This document shows, one piece after another, positions 45,174 through 55,124 of a stretch of DNA of 64,000 bases. This DNA is from Natrinema sp. CBA1119 (GTDB lineage: Archaea; Halobacteriota; Halobacteria; Halobacteriales; Natrialbaceae). The translations under genes were made by a program, and so were the position numbers. Under the pieces are notes generated by a model. The model was not told where the DNA came from. It did not search any database and saw nothing but the letters and a program-made list of their open reading frames with translations. Location of the stretch: the NCBI RefSeq assembly GCF_002572525.1, contig NZ_PDBS01000001.1:1922001-1986000 (forward strand). The letters run 5' to 3'. Every line of letters starts with the position of its first letter. The first letter of the stretch is position 1.

Positions 45174-45275
45174 ACGTCGACCGACGGGACACTGAACAAA
45201 GACTCGGCAGGCACGACTACAGCCGCTGCAGCCGTGAAAATCCCTTTATGTGTGTTCTCGCTACAGATCGATACC

Positions 45276-45619
45276 GTGAGTGAGGAGCCGGACATCGAGA
45301 CGATCGGGAGGCTGCTCGAGGACCCGACGGTCCGTACGATCCTCACCCAGACGAGCCAGGAACCCATGTCAGCGACTACTTTAAGCGACCACTGCGACGC
45401 GTCACAACCTACGGTGTACCGGCGGCTAGACGACCTCCGGGAGTGTGGCCTCCTCGCCGAGCGGACCAAACCCGACCCCGACGGGGCCACCATCGGACCA
45501 TCTACTCGACCAACCTGGAACGGATTACGATCGATCTCGCGGGCGACGGACTACAGCTCCGCATCGATCGCCGCGAGGATATGGCTGATCGCTTTACGGA
45601 CCTGATCGAGGGGATCTGA
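45276..45619 (+). pseudogene. ArsR-like HTH gene with a frameshift
   Basis: Residues 1-69 read as a normal winged helix (TIGRLLEDPTVRTILTQ..., DCDASQPTVYRRLDDL). The original frame then changes to nonsense. From 45488 another frame continues the family pattern: HHRTIYSTNLERITIDL ... REDMADRFTDLIEGI, ending at 45617-45619, one base before the next gene. One base is missing in the run GGGG at 45483-45486; GGGGG would give an intact 114-residue protein. It may be a true mutation, a programmed shift or a sequencing error. The start is GTG at 45276. It pairs with the DUF7521 gene. Confidence 0.8.
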
Positions 45620-45620
45620 C

Positions 45621-45941
45621 GTGGTCACTGCACCGCTACAGCTCTGGGAGGCGTCGCCCGCCGAGTGGGTCGCGACGTTCGTGCAGGCGACCGACGTACT
45701 GAGCGCACTCATCGGCCTGTTCATCGCGTATCAGGCGTATCGGGGATACCGACGAAACGACAGCCGACCGATGCTGGTGATCGCCGTCGGATTCCTCTTC
45801 GCGCTCGCTGTTCCGTTCCTGCTGGTGGTCCTCTACGTGGCGCTCCCGTTCGTGTCGGAATCACTCGTTGCCGTCCTCAGCCAAGCGAGTCAAGTATCGG
45901 GACTCCTCGCGATCCTGTACGCGCTTCGAATGCCTGTCTGA
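45621..45941 (+). CDS. Small membrane protein (DUF7521-like)
   Basis: A 106-residue protein starting on GTG, one base after the corrected stop of the HTH gene. It has three hydrophobic helices (about 16-38, 49-75 and 82-104) with AYRGYRRNDSRPML between the first two. Haloarchaeal genomes often place such a protein directly after an ArsR-type HTH gene, and the two probably function together in a membrane-linked regulatory pair. The role is unknown. Confidence 0.72.
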   Translation: MVTAPLQLWEASPAEWVATFVQATDVLSALIGLFIAYQAYRGYRRNDSRPMLVIAVGFLFALAVPFLLVVLYVALPFVSESLVAVLSQASQVSGLLAILYALRMPV

Positions 45942-45968
45942 CGGTCTCTGAAACAGCGACCCGCCCGA

Positions 45969-47024
45969 TCAGTCGGCCGCCAGTTTGTCCAGCCCGGCCG
46001 ATTCGATGTCTTCGCCGTCGACCGACGAGCGCAGCGAGTCCATCCCGTCGTCGCGATCGATCTCGAAGTCGTTCTCGTAGAGTTCCGCGACGCGAGCCAT
46101 CTCCTCGTCTGAGAGTTTGGGCACGTCGCTGGCGGCCGCCCACTCGTCGATGTCGTCCGTGGTGCGGAACGTCGGCGTCACGGTCGCGACGGACTCGTGA
46201 CTCAGGAGCCACGCGATCGAGGCCTGTCCCATCGTCCGCTCTCCATCCCGTTCCAAAAACCGAAGCGCCTCGAGCTTCTCCCAGCCGGTCTCGTACCACT
46301 CCTCGGGTCGGAACCCGCGGTGGTCGCCCTCGCCGAGTTCGGTCTCGGGGGTGACCTGCTCGTTGAGGATCCCCGAGGAGTGTGGCACGCGGGGGATGAG
46401 GCTGGTCGACGACCCCGTGCGTTCGATCGTCTCGAGGAAGTGGTTTCCCACCTCCTGCTCGAGCACATTCCAGACGAGCTGGACGGAGTCGAACTCCTCC
46501 TCGATCGCGAGGTCGCCTTCCGCGAGCCAGCCGATCGAGGGACCGAGCGCGAGGCCGGTGGCGTCGATCAGCCCGTCCTCCTCGAGTTCGTCCAGCAACT
46601 CGAGGACGTCCGGCGTGATCTCGTCGACGTCGGCGTTGTGGAGTTGGAGCACGTCGACCGAGTCGATTTCGAGGCGCTCGAGGCTCTTGTGGACGGCCTC
46701 GCGCAGGTACTCCGGATCCATCTCCTTGGGGAGTTCGCCGTGGCCGGCCTGCGGGTTGTTGTAGAAGTCGTAGCCGACTTTGGTGGCGATCGTGACCTCG
46801 TCGCGAACGTCCGAGAGGGCCTCGCCGAGTAATTCCTCGCTCCGGCCGTGACCGTAGACATCGCCCGTGTCGAAGTACGTAATTCCCTGCTCGACGGCGT
46901 ACCGGACCATCTCGATGGCGTCGTCTTCCGAGCGGTCGCCCCACCAGTCGGTCCCGACGACCCACGCGCCAAAGCCCACCTCGCTGACCTCGACGCCCGA
47001 GTCGCCCAGTTCGCTGTGTTGCAT
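45969..47024 (-). CDS. Aldo/keto reductase
   Basis: A 351-residue NADPH-dependent oxidoreductase of the AKR fold. The catalytic set is visible: D52-Y57 in FDTGDVYGHGRSEELLG, K82-type lysine in IATKVGYD, and H-containing VLQLHNAD. The C-terminal cofactor part has SVATVTPTFRTTDDIDEWAAA. The loop SSTSLIPRVPHSSGIL resembles the group that includes voltage-channel-beta-like and sugar/aldehyde reductases. The substrate is not known. The start MQHSELGDSGV is clear. Confidence 0.9.
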   Translation of the reverse strand: MQHSELGDSGVEVSEVGFGAWVVGTDWWGDRSEDDAIEMVRYAVEQGITYFDTGDVYGHGRSEELLGEALSDVRDEVTIATKVGYDFYNNPQAGHGELPKEMDPEYLREAVHKSLERLEIDSVDVLQLHNADVDEITPDVLELLDELEEDGLIDATGLALGPSIGWLAEGDLAIEEEFDSVQLVWNVLEQEVGNHFLETIERTGSSTSLIPRVPHSSGILNEQVTPETELGEGDHRGFRPEEWYETGWEKLEALRFLERDGERTMGQASIAWLLSHESVATVTPTFRTTDDIDEWAAASDVPKLSDEEMARVAELYENDFEIDRDDGMDSLRSSVDGEDIESAGLDKLAAD

Positions 47025-47207
47025 ATACGCTCCTTCGAAGCGGGGGAACTTAGGGTGAACGGAACGCTCGAGATGCCGCCCGAATCGGTTCGGTCGTGAC
47101 CGCCCCGCAGGTCGAACTGCGAACTGTGAGCCCGCGTGTTGACCCCCGTGCCCGAGTCGCCTCCATCCCTGCGAGTCGAACCGCTCTTGGCTACTCGCCT
47201 GACACGT

Positions 47208-47435
47208 ATGCGTATGGACGACCGCCGTTTCCGCACCTTCCGGCCGAGTCATCTCCTGCTGGCGGTTCTCGTCGTTATCGTTCCGCTGGGACTCCTCGCT
47301 GCGAAGGTGTTCGAGTTTCCAGGCGACCGAGTCACGGTCGGTGCGGTCGCGGTCGGTGTTCTCCTTTTCGTCGGGGCGATCGCGCTCCCCGCATTGCTCT
47401 TGGCCCGGTGGCAATCCGAGAGGGAATCTAGGTAA
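47208..47435 (+). CDS. Small two-helix membrane protein
   Basis: A 75-residue protein with helices at about 12-33 (LLLAVLVVIVPLGLLAAKVF) and 42-66, and basic ends. The family is not recognised. Two starts, MRMDD at 47208 and MDD at 47214, are possible. It is divergent from the aldo/keto reductase gene. Coding is supported by the clean pattern of two helices with charged flanks. Confidence 0.55.
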   Translation: MRMDDRRFRTFRPSHLLLAVLVVIVPLGLLAAKVFEFPGDRVTVGAVAVGVLLFVGAIALPALLLARWQSERESR

Positions 47436-47511
47436 CCCATATGCCAGTGGGTCCGGCAACCGCCGTCGGACAACCGAACCACTATCAACTCGGCGGGCAA
47501 TACCTCAAAGT

Positions 47512-48399
47512 ATGACAAAGCGGTACGTGTCGCTCCCTGAAGAGGCCGAAGCGGGGATGCGCGAGTTCATCGACGAGGTCGATCGACGGCTTGCGAGCGA
47601 CGAGGACACCTGTTCCGTCGTCGAAGACGTCCTGATCGACCTCTCGGGCGACCGTAAAGCCTACGAGCGCTGGCAGGCCGGCGAGTCGGTTTCCCCGGCC
47701 GAACGCGTCCGCCTGCAGAGCTACGATCCCTGTAACACGACCCTCGAGAGCGAGTACTACGCCGAGAAGGACGAAGCGAAGTTCCGCCGCTCCAAACACC
47801 TCCAGTGGCTCTGGCGGCAGTTCGACAGCCTTCCCATCGCGGACAACGTCGAGTTCGCGCTGCGATTCCGTCGGATGCTCGCCGACCACCTCTTCGCGGA
47901 CTGCGGGGACGACTGTCGCTTCTTCAAGGGAATCTCGTTCACCTACGGTCACAACATCACGATCGGCGACAACACCGTCGTCCACGACGACGTTCACCTC
48001 GACGATCGGGGCGAACTCACGATCGGCGACCGCGTGTCGATCTCCGACGGCGTCCACATCTACAGCCACGACCACGACGTCGTCGATCAGACCGAGGTTC
48101 GCAACTATCACACGATCGTCGAGGACGACGTTCGGCTCACCTACGACTCGATGGTTCAGGCGGGCAACAAGGTCGGCGAGAACGCAATCGTCGGCGCGCG
48201 CGGCGTCGTCCAGTACGATATTCCCGCCCACCACATCGCCGTCGGGATGCCCGCCCAGAGCGTCAAGATCAAACCCGGCTGGGAAGATATCGCAACGCCC
48301 GTCGACGACGCCGGTACCAACCGACAGGAACAGCGTCACCTCGAGTACGACCTCCCCGACGATTTCGCGGTCTTCGACGAGTTCGGCCGAGACCTGTAG
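47512..48399 (+). CDS. Hexapeptide-repeat acyltransferase
   Basis: A 295-residue protein. The N-terminal ~110 residues are charged and helical. Residues 135-255 form a left-handed beta helix: hexapeptides NITIGDNTVVHDDVHLDD, ELTIGDRVSISDGVHI and KVGENAIVGARGVV. HIYSHDHDVVDQ supplies the catalytic histidines usual for acetyltransferases of the maltose/galactoside type. It probably acetylates a sugar or similar group with acetyl-CoA. The long N-terminus, absent in bacterial LacA, is typical of haloarchaeal forms. Confidence 0.85.
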   Translation: MTKRYVSLPEEAEAGMREFIDEVDRRLASDEDTCSVVEDVLIDLSGDRKAYERWQAGESVSPAERVRLQSYDPCNTTLESEYYAEKDEAKFRRSKHLQWLWRQFDSLPIADNVEFALRFRRMLADHLFADCGDDCRFFKGISFTYGHNITIGDNTVVHDDVHLDDRGELTIGDRVSISDGVHIYSHDHDVVDQTEVRNYHTIVEDDVRLTYDSMVQAGNKVGENAIVGARGVVQYDIPAHHIAVGMPAQSVKIKPGWEDIATPVDDAGTNRQEQRHLEYDLPDDFAVFDEFGRDL

Positions 48400-48479
48400 C
48401 TGTTCTGCTAGTTCCCCGCTCCGTGACTCTCTTCGCGTCGGAAATCGGGGAATATCCAAGTGCCTCGAGAACGTACCAC

Positions 48480-48815
48480 ATGCCGATGGCGCTCTGGGGC
48501 TGGCTCATCGGTTACGTCGTGTTGTTCGCCCTGCTCCACCTGCTACTGTACTACATCTACGCCCGAGGTGACGATGACGACGGCGAGCGCACCCCCTCTT
48601 TCGCCGACCCGAATCGCGCGAGCGTTCGATCCTCGCCGGGTTCCGATCGGTACCCGCGCGCGACCGACGATATTGGAGACACCGATCCCGAGTACGCAGA
48701 TCCCGACCTCGAGATCGAGGGGGAGACGATTCGATGCCCTCACTGTGGTGCACCCAACGAGGCCGATCAGACGTTCACGTACTGCTGGAACTGTATCTCG
48801 GGGCTTCGGCAGTGA
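48480..48815 (+). CDS. Membrane-anchored zinc-ribbon protein (DUF7577-like)
   Basis: A 111-residue protein with one N-terminal helix (ALWGWLIGYVVLFALLHLLLY), a ~55-residue disordered acidic/Ser/Arg linker and a C-terminal zinc ribbon RCPHCGAPN ... YCWNCISGLRQ. I recall this ribbon as DUF7577. The ribbon would sit in the cytoplasm or at the membrane surface. Function is unknown. It follows the acyltransferase by 80 bp. Confidence 0.7.
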   Translation: MPMALWGWLIGYVVLFALLHLLLYYIYARGDDDDGERTPSFADPNRASVRSSPGSDRYPRATDDIGDTDPEYADPDLEIEGETIRCPHCGAPNEADQTFTYCWNCISGLRQ

Positions 48816-49070
48816 CCATCGCCGACGCGCGCATCGATTGGATCGCTCGTCCGACTGATGACCGGATCCGGGTGGTGATCCGACCGAAGCGATGCGACAG
48901 TCGGTTCCCAGTTCGTTCTGATCGCTGCGAAATTTCCCAGTACTAACTGATACTACCCGTTAGATCTTCCTAGTTCCTTTGGTAACAAAATATTACGCTT
49001 TTCGTCTTCAGACGGAGAGGGAAGGGGACGAACAGTAATCCACGCGCTGACCGACTGTCTGGGAGTTGAC

Positions 49071-49253
49071 GTGACCGATAGCCGCGTCTCGCTATCCGAG
49101 ACCGTCGGCTCCGACGCTCTGGACGCGCTCTTCCGACCGCGTTGCGATGGCACGCCCCGCGCCGGCGGCACGCTCTCGTTCGTCGTCAACGGCCATCACG
49201 TCCGGGTCCGCGGCGACGGCGAGATTCTCATCGAAGCGCCCGCCCGCCGCTGA
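49071..49253 (+). CDS. HalOD1 output-domain fragment, start uncertain
   Basis: The frame from GTG at 49071 gives 60 residues with the HalOD1 pattern SDALDALFRPRCDGTPRAGGTLSF and VRVRGDGEILIE. In-frame codons upstream (about 49014-49070) read GEGRGRTVIHALTDCLGVDV, which is the missing first helix of the same domain, yet no ATG, GTG or TTG occurs between there and the stop at 48948. The gene is therefore either 5'-truncated or uses an unusual start. HalOD1 domains occur at the end of haloarchaeal signalling proteins and as small proteins. Confidence 0.6.
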   Translation: MTDSRVSLSETVGSDALDALFRPRCDGTPRAGGTLSFVVNGHHVRVRGDGEILIEAPARR

Positions 49254-49313
49254 CGCGACCGTCGAAAACCCTCCGCTTCTCACGCGACTCGTTCCAAGAA
49301 AACCCGACCGCGC

Positions 49314-50066
49314 TTACGCCGACAGTTCCGCCGCGAGCCGCTCGAGGTGATCGACGCCGACGACGGCGACGGCATCGCCCGGCTTCGATCGAATCGTCTC
49401 GAGTCGATCGATCATACACTCCTCGCGCGTATCATCACGATAGGATAACGCGCTGCCCTCCGTCTCGACGCTGCCCAGCAGCGCCTGAACGCCGGCGACG
49501 TGCGAGCGCTCGTGAGCGGCCTGTCGGTCCGGCGGGTCCTCGGGGTCGATGTCGTACTCGACCCGCTCGCCGGGGACGACCGTCATCGACGTCGCGTGGG
49601 TCAGCGTCGCGGCCACCCGGCAGGCGAGGGCCTCGCGGGTCGCGCCGCCGACGCTCGAGATGACGCGCCGGGCCGTCCCGGGCGAGACGCGATCGGCGAC
49701 CAGCCGCGCGACCAGTCGGCGGCAGAACGACCAGTTGGGGGCGTCGATGCCGACGGGATCAGCGTCGGGCGCGGCGCGGATCGCCGCGCTCATCTCGCCG
49801 CCGAACCGGGGCGGCGTCGGGTCGTCGGCGTCGCCGTTGCGGGCATAGATTCGATACAGGGGCATCGCGACGGGCGGTAACTCGAGTGCGAGCGTCTCCG
49901 GCTCGACGCGTTGGAGGACACGCTCGACGCGCGCGATACTCGCGGGATGGTCGTGGACGACGCCCACCAACACCAGATCGCCGGTCGAGTCGGTGAGTCG
50001 GCGGCAGAACCGGGGGGTGATCCGGGGGTCGTCGAACGATTCGGACACGGACGGGGACTCGTCCAT
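49314..50066 (-). CDS. TraB/PrgY-like soluble protein
   Basis: A 250-residue protein with the N-terminal pattern of the TraB fold: LVGVVHDHPASIARVERVL, then LALELPPVAMPLYRIYARNG, and late MIDRLETIRSKPGDAVAVVGVDHLERL. In TraB/PrgY these GxxH, E-x-P and R-x-x-x-M/H segments form a presumed metalloprotease-like site. It lacks the membrane helices of longer archaeal TraB proteins. The substrate is unknown. The start MDESPSVSES precedes a normal first strand. Confidence 0.68.
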   Translation of the reverse strand: MDESPSVSESFDDPRITPRFCRRLTDSTGDLVLVGVVHDHPASIARVERVLQRVEPETLALELPPVAMPLYRIYARNGDADDPTPPRFGGEMSAAIRAAPDADPVGIDAPNWSFCRRLVARLVADRVSPGTARRVISSVGGATREALACRVAATLTHATSMTVVPGERVEYDIDPEDPPDRQAAHERSHVAGVQALLGSVETEGSALSYRDDTREECMIDRLETIRSKPGDAVAVVGVDHLERLAAELSA

Positions 50067-50472
50067 TGCTCGAGTGGTAATACGTGACTACCGGCATAAC
50101 CCTTCTGTTGTCTTGACTCGGAACCGAGTCAGAATTATACCGACCGAGCGACGCCGGACAGAAATCCGTTTCACTCGTTCAAAGTGCGTATTACTGGTAC
50201 TGTCTCGAATCCGATCTCGATCGTCAGTCTCCCTCGAGATCGGGATGGTCTCGCGAGTGCCGCCGCCGTCGCTCCGGCCATCACCTAATATAAAAACGCC
50301 GTGTCGCCGATCGAATGGGAACGATTGACGATCGGATCCCACCGAAGCAAACCCTGGTAATCGTCCCGCACTCCCTCGGTTTTTCTCGTTTATTGATCGA
50401 ACCGTTCGACATCGCCGCTCGCGAGGATTGGAAAAGGCTTATATAGAATCACAAACAATCATCCGCTCGACT
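50067..50472. other. Gene-free stretch upstream of the thermosome
   Basis: There are 406 bp between divergent genes. It holds the strong thermosome promoter at its right end. AATATAAAAACG near 50287-50298 is a further A/T-rich site that could serve an additional promoter. No gene or repeat was recognised in the rest. Confidence 0.5.
50431..50445 (+). promoter_or_regulatory. BRE/TATA promoter of the thermosome gene
   Basis: GAAAAGG followed by CTTATATA (50438-50445) lies 28-35 bp ahead of the ATG at 50473. This is a strong archaeal promoter and implies a leader of only a few bases. Heat control is known for such genes but no specific operator is obvious. Confidence 0.7.
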
Positions 50473-52143
50473 ATGAGTCAGCGAATGCAGCAGGGTCAGC
50501 CGATGATCGTAATGAGCGAGGACTCCCAGCGCGTCAAGGACAAGGACGCGCAGGATTACAACATCAGCGCCGCCCGTGCGGTCGCTGAAGCCGTCCAGTC
50601 CACGCTCGGCCCGAAGGGCATGGACAAGATGCTCGTCGACTCCATGGGATCGGTGACGATCACTAACGACGGCGTCACCATCCTCAAGGAGATGGACATC
50701 GACAACCCGACGGCCGAGATGATCATCGAGGTCGCCGAGACCCAGGAGGACGAGGCTGGCGACGGCACCACGACGGCCGTCGCGATCGCCGGCGAACTCC
50801 TCAAGAACGCCGAGGACCTCCTCGAGCAGGACATTCACCCGACGGCGATCATCAAGGGCTTCCACCTCGCCAGCGAGCAGGCCCGCGAGGAGATCGACGA
50901 CATCGCGACCGACATCGACACCAGCGACGAGGACCTCCTCCGGAAGACCGCCGAAACCTCGATGACCGGCAAGGGGACCGAGGTCAACAAGGAGCACCTC
51001 GCCCAGCTGATCGTCGAGGCCATCCGTCAGGTCACCGTCGAGGACAATGAGGGCAACAACGTCGTCGACCTCGAGTTCCTCAATATCGAGACCCAGACCG
51101 GCCGCAGCGCCGGCGAGTCCGACCTCCTCGAGGGCGGCATCATCGACAAGGACCCCGTCCACGACAACATGCCCAGCGAGGCGACGGACGCGGACATCCT
51201 GCTGCTGAACGAGGCCATCGAGGTCGAAGAGGCCGACGTCGACACCGAGGTCTCCGTCACCGACCCCGACCAGCTCCAGAAGTTCCTCGACCGCGAGGAG
51301 AAACAGCTGAAAGAGAAGGTCCAGCACATCGTCGATCTCGGCGCGGACGTCGTCTTCTGTCAGAAGGGCATCGACGACCTCGCCCAGCACTACCTCGCCA
51401 AAGAGGGCATCCTCGCAGTGCGCCGCGCCAAGAAGAGCGATCTGGAGTTCCTGCAGGAGGTCGTCGGCGCGTCGCTCGTCTCCGACCTCGAGGGCGCGAC
51501 TTCCGAGGACCTCGGCTTCGGTGACGTCACGCGCGACGACGAGGACGAACTGTTCTACGTCGAGGGCGAGGACGCCCACGGCGTCACCCTCCTCCTTCGT
51601 GGCTCGACCGACCACGTCGTCGACGAACTCGAGCGCGGCGTCAACGACGCGCTCGACGTCGTCGCACAGACCGTCTCCGACGGCCGCGTCCTCGCGGGCG
51701 GCGGTGCGATCGAGGTCGAACTCGCCTCGCGCCTGCGCGACTTCGCCGACTCCGTCTCCGGCCGCGAGCAGCTGGCCGTCGAGGCGTTCGCCGACTCGCT
51801 CGAGCTCGTCCCGCGCGTCCTCGCCGGGAACGCGGGTCTCGACTCGATCGACACGCTGGTCGACCTGCGCGCGGCCCACGACGACGGCCAGATTACGGCC
51901 GGCCTGAACGTTTTCTCGGGCGACGTCGAGGACACGTTCGAGGCAGGCGTCGTCGAACCGGCCCACGCCAAGGAGCAGGCCGTCACTTCCGCCGCCGAAG
52001 CGGCCAACCTCGTGCTCAAAATCGACGACATCATCTCCGCCGGCGATCTGTCGACCGACAAGGGCGACGACGAGGCCGGCGGCCCCGGTGGTGCCCCCGG
52101 CGGCATGGGCGGCATGGGCGGCGGCATGGGCGGCATGATGTAA
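50473..52143 (+). CDS. thsA: Thermosome (group II chaperonin) subunit
   Basis: A 556-residue group II chaperonin subunit; these form an ATP-driven double-ring cage that folds cytosolic proteins. The N-terminal substrate-facing part is followed by [12 protein letters not shown] and [11 protein letters not shown], the ATPase motif GDGTTTAV near 100, [10 protein letters not shown] near 410 and a C-terminal Gly/Met tail ([14 protein letters not shown]) lining the cage floor. The first methionine is set at MSQRMQQGQ, consistent with the promoter. Haloarchaea usually have two or three paralogues; which one this is cannot be decided here. Confidence 0.95.
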   Translation: MSQRMQQGQPMIVMSEDSQRVKDKDAQDYNISAARAVAEAVQSTLGPKGMDKMLVDSMGSVTITNDGVTILKEMDIDNPTAEMIIEVAETQEDEAGDGTTTAVAIAGELLKNAEDLLEQDIHPTAIIKGFHLASEQAREEIDDIATDIDTSDEDLLRKTAETSMTGKGTEVNKEHLAQLIVEAIRQVTVEDNEGNNVVDLEFLNIETQTGRSAGESDLLEGGIIDKDPVHDNMPSEATDADILLLNEAIEVEEADVDTEVSVTDPDQLQKFLDREEKQLKEKVQHIVDLGADVVFCQKGIDDLAQHYLAKEGILAVRRAKKSDLEFLQEVVGASLVSDLEGATSEDLGFGDVTRDDEDELFYVEGEDAHGVTLLLRGSTDHVVDELERGVNDALDVVAQTVSDGRVLAGGGAIEVELASRLRDFADSVSGREQLAVEAFADSLELVPRVLAGNAGLDSIDTLVDLRAAHDDGQITAGLNVFSGDVEDTFEAGVVEPAHAKEQAVTSAAEAANLVLKIDDIISAGDLSTDKGDDEAGGPGGAPGGMGGMGGGMGGMM

Positions 52144-52144
52144 A

Positions 52145-52195
52145 ACTAAATTTTGCTCTACGGGCCGCCTTCGGCGGCCCTCGGCAAAATTTAGT
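52145..52195. terminator. Long hairpin after the thermosome gene
   Basis: An outer stem ACTAAATTTTGC (52145-52156) pairs with GCAAAATTTAGT (52184-52195), and an inner stem GGGCCGCC/GGCGGCCC (52162-52180) closes on TTC. It starts two bases after the stop codon and is followed by an A-rich run. It may end transcription, stabilise the 3' end, or both. Confidence 0.7.
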
Positions 52196-52339
52196 ATAAA
52201 AGCACTCCTCTTTCCTCTCCGCTCGTTTCACTCGCTCCGAGTCAGTCGTCGGCCCGCTCGCTCACTCCGTTCGCTCGCGGTGAATAAGCTGATGGCACCG
52301 CGACTCTAGAAGATGCACCGTCAGAAAGCGATCGTCCGA

Positions 52340-52804
52340 TTACTCGTTCTCGTCGACCTCGAGGTCGAACTGTTCGTTCTCGCTCACGGCGTTGAGGACG
52401 ACGCTGGTGTTCGAGGCCTTGATATCGGGGTCGGTCAGCAGCTGTTTGATCTGGTCGTTCATACCGTCGGTGTCTTCGAACTTGCCGATGGCGATTACGT
52501 CGTAGTCACCGGTGACCTCGTAGACGCTAGTCATCTGGCGGTGGTCGCGCAGCGTTTCCGTGACGTCGGGCAGCGCGTTCCCCTCGACCTGCAACTGGAT
52601 GACGGCGGTCACGTCGAACCCGGCCGCGCCGTAATCGACGCGGGGTGTGTAGCCCTGAATGACGCCCTCGTCCTCCAGCGTGGAAAGGTGATTCGAGACG
52701 GTCGTCACCGAGACGTCGAGTTCTTCGGCGAGGCTTCGCAGGCTCGCTCGGCCATCGCCGAGGAGTGAATTCACTAGTTTTGCGTCGAGATTTTCGTACG
52801 TCAT
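52340..52804 (-). CDS. lrp: Lrp/AsnC-family transcription regulator
   Basis: A 154-residue regulator with an N-terminal winged helix ([28 protein letters not shown]) and a C-terminal RAM domain ([11 protein letters not shown]..., [16 protein letters not shown]) that binds amino acids. It is divergent from glnA, an arrangement known in haloarchaea where Lrp has been linked to control of glutamine synthetase. The start is the ATG at 52804; a GTG just upstream is possible. A possible TATA box GTATATTC on the minus strand lies at about 52843-52850. Confidence 0.92.
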   Translation of the reverse strand: MTYENLDAKLVNSLLGDGRASLRSLAEELDVSVTTVSNHLSTLEDEGVIQGYTPRVDYGAAGFDVTAVIQLQVEGNALPDVTETLRDHRQMTSVYEVTGDYDVIAIGKFEDTDGMNDQIKQLLTDPDIKASNTSVVLNAVSENEQFDLEVDENE

Positions 52805-52890
52805 CACATCTACCCACTCATTGGGGCCTTTAGAACTTTACGAATATACAGTTTGGACGGGGAGAGCGAAGATTTGCTTAGAACAGTAGT

Positions 52891-52900
52891 GTTTTAATAG
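52891..52900 (+). promoter_or_regulatory. Probable glnA promoter TATA box
   Basis: GTTTTAATAG lies 31-40 bp ahead of the glnA ATG. The 126-bp region between lrp and glnA must hold the controls of both genes. I see no clear inverted repeat that would mark an Lrp site. Confidence 0.5.
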
Positions 52901-52930
52901 GCGGGTTCCGAGGATACGACCACGAGAACA

Positions 52931-54286
52931 ATGACAAGCGGAAACCTCACTGACGCCGAACAGGCGGTACTCGACGAGATCGAGGAGCAAGACGTTGATT
53001 TCCTCCGACTGCAGTTCACCGATATTCTGGGAACGGTCAAGAACGTCTCCGTACCGGCCCGACAGGCCGAGAAGGCGTTCGCCGAAGGGATCTACTTCGA
53101 CGGGTCGTCCATCGAAGGCTTCGTTCGCATTCAGGAGTCAGACATGCGGCTCAAGCCCGATCCGGACACGTTCGCGGTTCTCCCGTGGCGCCAGAAAGAA
53201 GAGAGCGCAGCCGCCCGAATGATCTGTGACGTCTACGACACCTCCACCGGCGAGCCCTTCGAGGGCGACCCGCGGCGCGTCCTCAAGAACGCGCTCGACC
53301 GCGCCGACGAGATGGGCTATACCGTCAACGCCGCCCCCGAACCGGAGTTCTTCCTCTTCGAAGAAGACGAGGATGGCCGCGCGACGACCAGAACCAACGA
53401 CGCCGGCGGCTACTTCGATCTCGCGCCGAAAGATCTCGCGAGCGACGTTCGCCGCGACATCATCTACGGCCTCGAGAGCATGGGCTTCGAGGTCGAGGCG
53501 AGCCACCACGAGGTTGCCGAGGGCCAACACGAGATCAACTTCACCTACGACGACGCCCTGACGACGGCGGACAACGTCGGCACCTTCCGCACCGTCGTCC
53601 GCGCGATCGCCGCCCAGCACGACCTCCACGCGACGTTCATGCCCAAGCCGATTCCGCGAATCAACGGCTCGGGAATGCACACGCATCTCTCCCTGTTCAC
53701 CGAGGACGGCGAGAACGCCTTCCACGACGACGACGACGAATTCAACCTGAGCGACGAGGCCCACGCGTTTACCGCCGGCATCCTCGAGCACGCGCCGGCG
53801 ATCACGGCGATCGCGAACCCCACCGTGAACAGCTACAAGCGGCTGGTTCCAGGCTACGAGGCACCGGTCTACGTGGCGTGGTCCGACCGAAACCGCTCGG
53901 CACTCATCCGCAAGCCGGCCGCGCGAACGCCCGCAGCGTCGCGCGTCGAACTGCGCTCGCCCGACCCGTCCTGTAACGCCTACCTCGCGCTCGCCGTCAT
54001 GATCCACGCCGGACTCGACGGCATCGAGAAGGACCTCGACTGTCCGGACCCGGTCCGCGAGAACATCTACGACTTCGACGAAGCGAAACGCGAGGAGTAC
54101 GGCATCGACACGCTGCCGGCGAACCTCGGCGAGGCCGTCGACGCCCTCGAGGAAGACGACGCGATCTACAACGCGCTCGGCAACCACGTCAGTTCCAAGT
54201 TCGTCGAGGCCAAGCGCCAGGAGTTCGAGGACTACCTCGTCGACGTCTCCGACTGGGAACTCGACCGCTACCTCGAGACGTTCTGA
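52931..54286 (+). CDS. glnA: Glutamine synthetase, type I
   Basis: A 451-residue GSI that makes glutamine from glutamate, ammonia and ATP. The N-terminal beta-grasp has [13 protein letters not shown]. The catalytic part has [44 protein letters not shown] and [32 protein letters not shown]. The late region [12 protein letters not shown] is typical. It resembles the GSI-alpha group, which is controlled by feedback inhibition rather than adenylylation. The start [11 protein letters not shown] fits the promoter. Confidence 0.96.
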   Translation: MTSGNLTDAEQAVLDEIEEQDVDFLRLQFTDILGTVKNVSVPARQAEKAFAEGIYFDGSSIEGFVRIQESDMRLKPDPDTFAVLPWRQKEESAAARMICDVYDTSTGEPFEGDPRRVLKNALDRADEMGYTVNAAPEPEFFLFEEDEDGRATTRTNDAGGYFDLAPKDLASDVRRDIIYGLESMGFEVEASHHEVAEGQHEINFTYDDALTTADNVGTFRTVVRAIAAQHDLHATFMPKPIPRINGSGMHTHLSLFTEDGENAFHDDDDEFNLSDEAHAFTAGILEHAPAITAIANPTVNSYKRLVPGYEAPVYVAWSDRNRSALIRKPAARTPAASRVELRSPDPSCNAYLALAVMIHAGLDGIEKDLDCPDPVRENIYDFDEAKREEYGIDTLPANLGEAVDALEEDDAIYNALGNHVSSKFVEAKRQEFEDYLVDVSDWELDRYLETF

Positions 54287-54325
54287 GACGGCAGCCGCCG
54301 GTAGTATCCGTTCTTTTTCTCGCGT

Positions 54326-54970
54326 TCAGTCGCCGACCGACTGGTCGTGCTCGTGGCTCTCGAGTGCTAGTGTCTCGGGCTCGAGCGTGTAGTATCGTTT
54401 CCAGGCAGGCGCGAGACTCACGACCCTGGTTCCCGAGATCTCGGCTTCGCGATGGCGGTGGTGGTGGCCGACCAGACAGAGGTCTGGCGAGAGCGTCTCG
54501 AGCAGATCGTCGACGTACGTACAGCCGGGATCGTAGCCGTAGGACAACAGACCGTTCGGGGCCTCGTGGGTGAGGAAGACGTCGATATCCTCGAGGGCGG
54601 CGGCTCGGTCGATGTCCTCGTGGGTGAAGTGCCGCCGGCGCTCGCCGACGAGTTCGTCTCGCGGCAGGTCGTACCTTGTGGGGGCGAAGTTGCCCGAGAG
54701 ACCGGCCACGCGAAGGCCGTCGACCGTCGCCACCGTGCTCGCGAGGAGATGCACGTTGTTCGTTTCCGTGGGGTGCTCGCCCGCCCGTAGCGCGTCGATC
54801 ACGTCGAAGTCCTCGTTGTTGCCCGCAATGAACCACGTCGGCGCCGGCAGGTCGTATCGCTCGAGGTCGCCGAGTTGGAGCACCCGGTCGGGCTCGAGGG
54901 TTCGATAGAGTTCGAGCAGGATCTCACACCGGTCGGGGTCGGACGCGTGGGCGTCGCCGAGGACGAGCAT
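54326..54970 (-). CDS. Metallophosphoesterase
   Basis: A 214-residue calcineurin-like phosphoesterase. The metal motifs are MLVLGDAHASDP (a GD-x-H variant), LQLGDLERYDLP, WFIAGNNED (GNxE in place of GNHD), VFLTHEAP and LCLVGHHHRHREA. Together they make the two-metal site. The substrate is unknown; small archaeal forms of this kind act on phosphodiesters. The start is the methionine at 54970, because upstream residues in the frame are not protein-like. Confidence 0.85.
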   Translation of the reverse strand: MLVLGDAHASDPDRCEILLELYRTLEPDRVLQLGDLERYDLPAPTWFIAGNNEDFDVIDALRAGEHPTETNNVHLLASTVATVDGLRVAGLSGNFAPTRYDLPRDELVGERRRHFTHEDIDRAAALEDIDVFLTHEAPNGLLSYGYDPGCTYVDDLLETLSPDLCLVGHHHRHREAEISGTRVVSLAPAWKRYYTLEPETLALESHEHDQSVGD

Positions 54971-55124
54971 GGGTCTCTGTAGGAGGATGCCACGGATAGT
55001 ATCCACGCCGAGCGCTGTCGTTCGCCGCGTTTGGGATCGCGAAGATGAGTGCCGAGTGACTGACTGGGTACCCGGGGCACATTCAGGGGCGTGATTTAGC
55101 CGTCTGGGTGTGTGAGAGTTGCGT

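Noticed and set aside
50449-51966. 505-codon minus-strand frame over the thermosome gene
   Set aside because: Its leucine/valine/aspartate pattern is only the mirror of an acidic reading frame, a known effect in haloarchaea.
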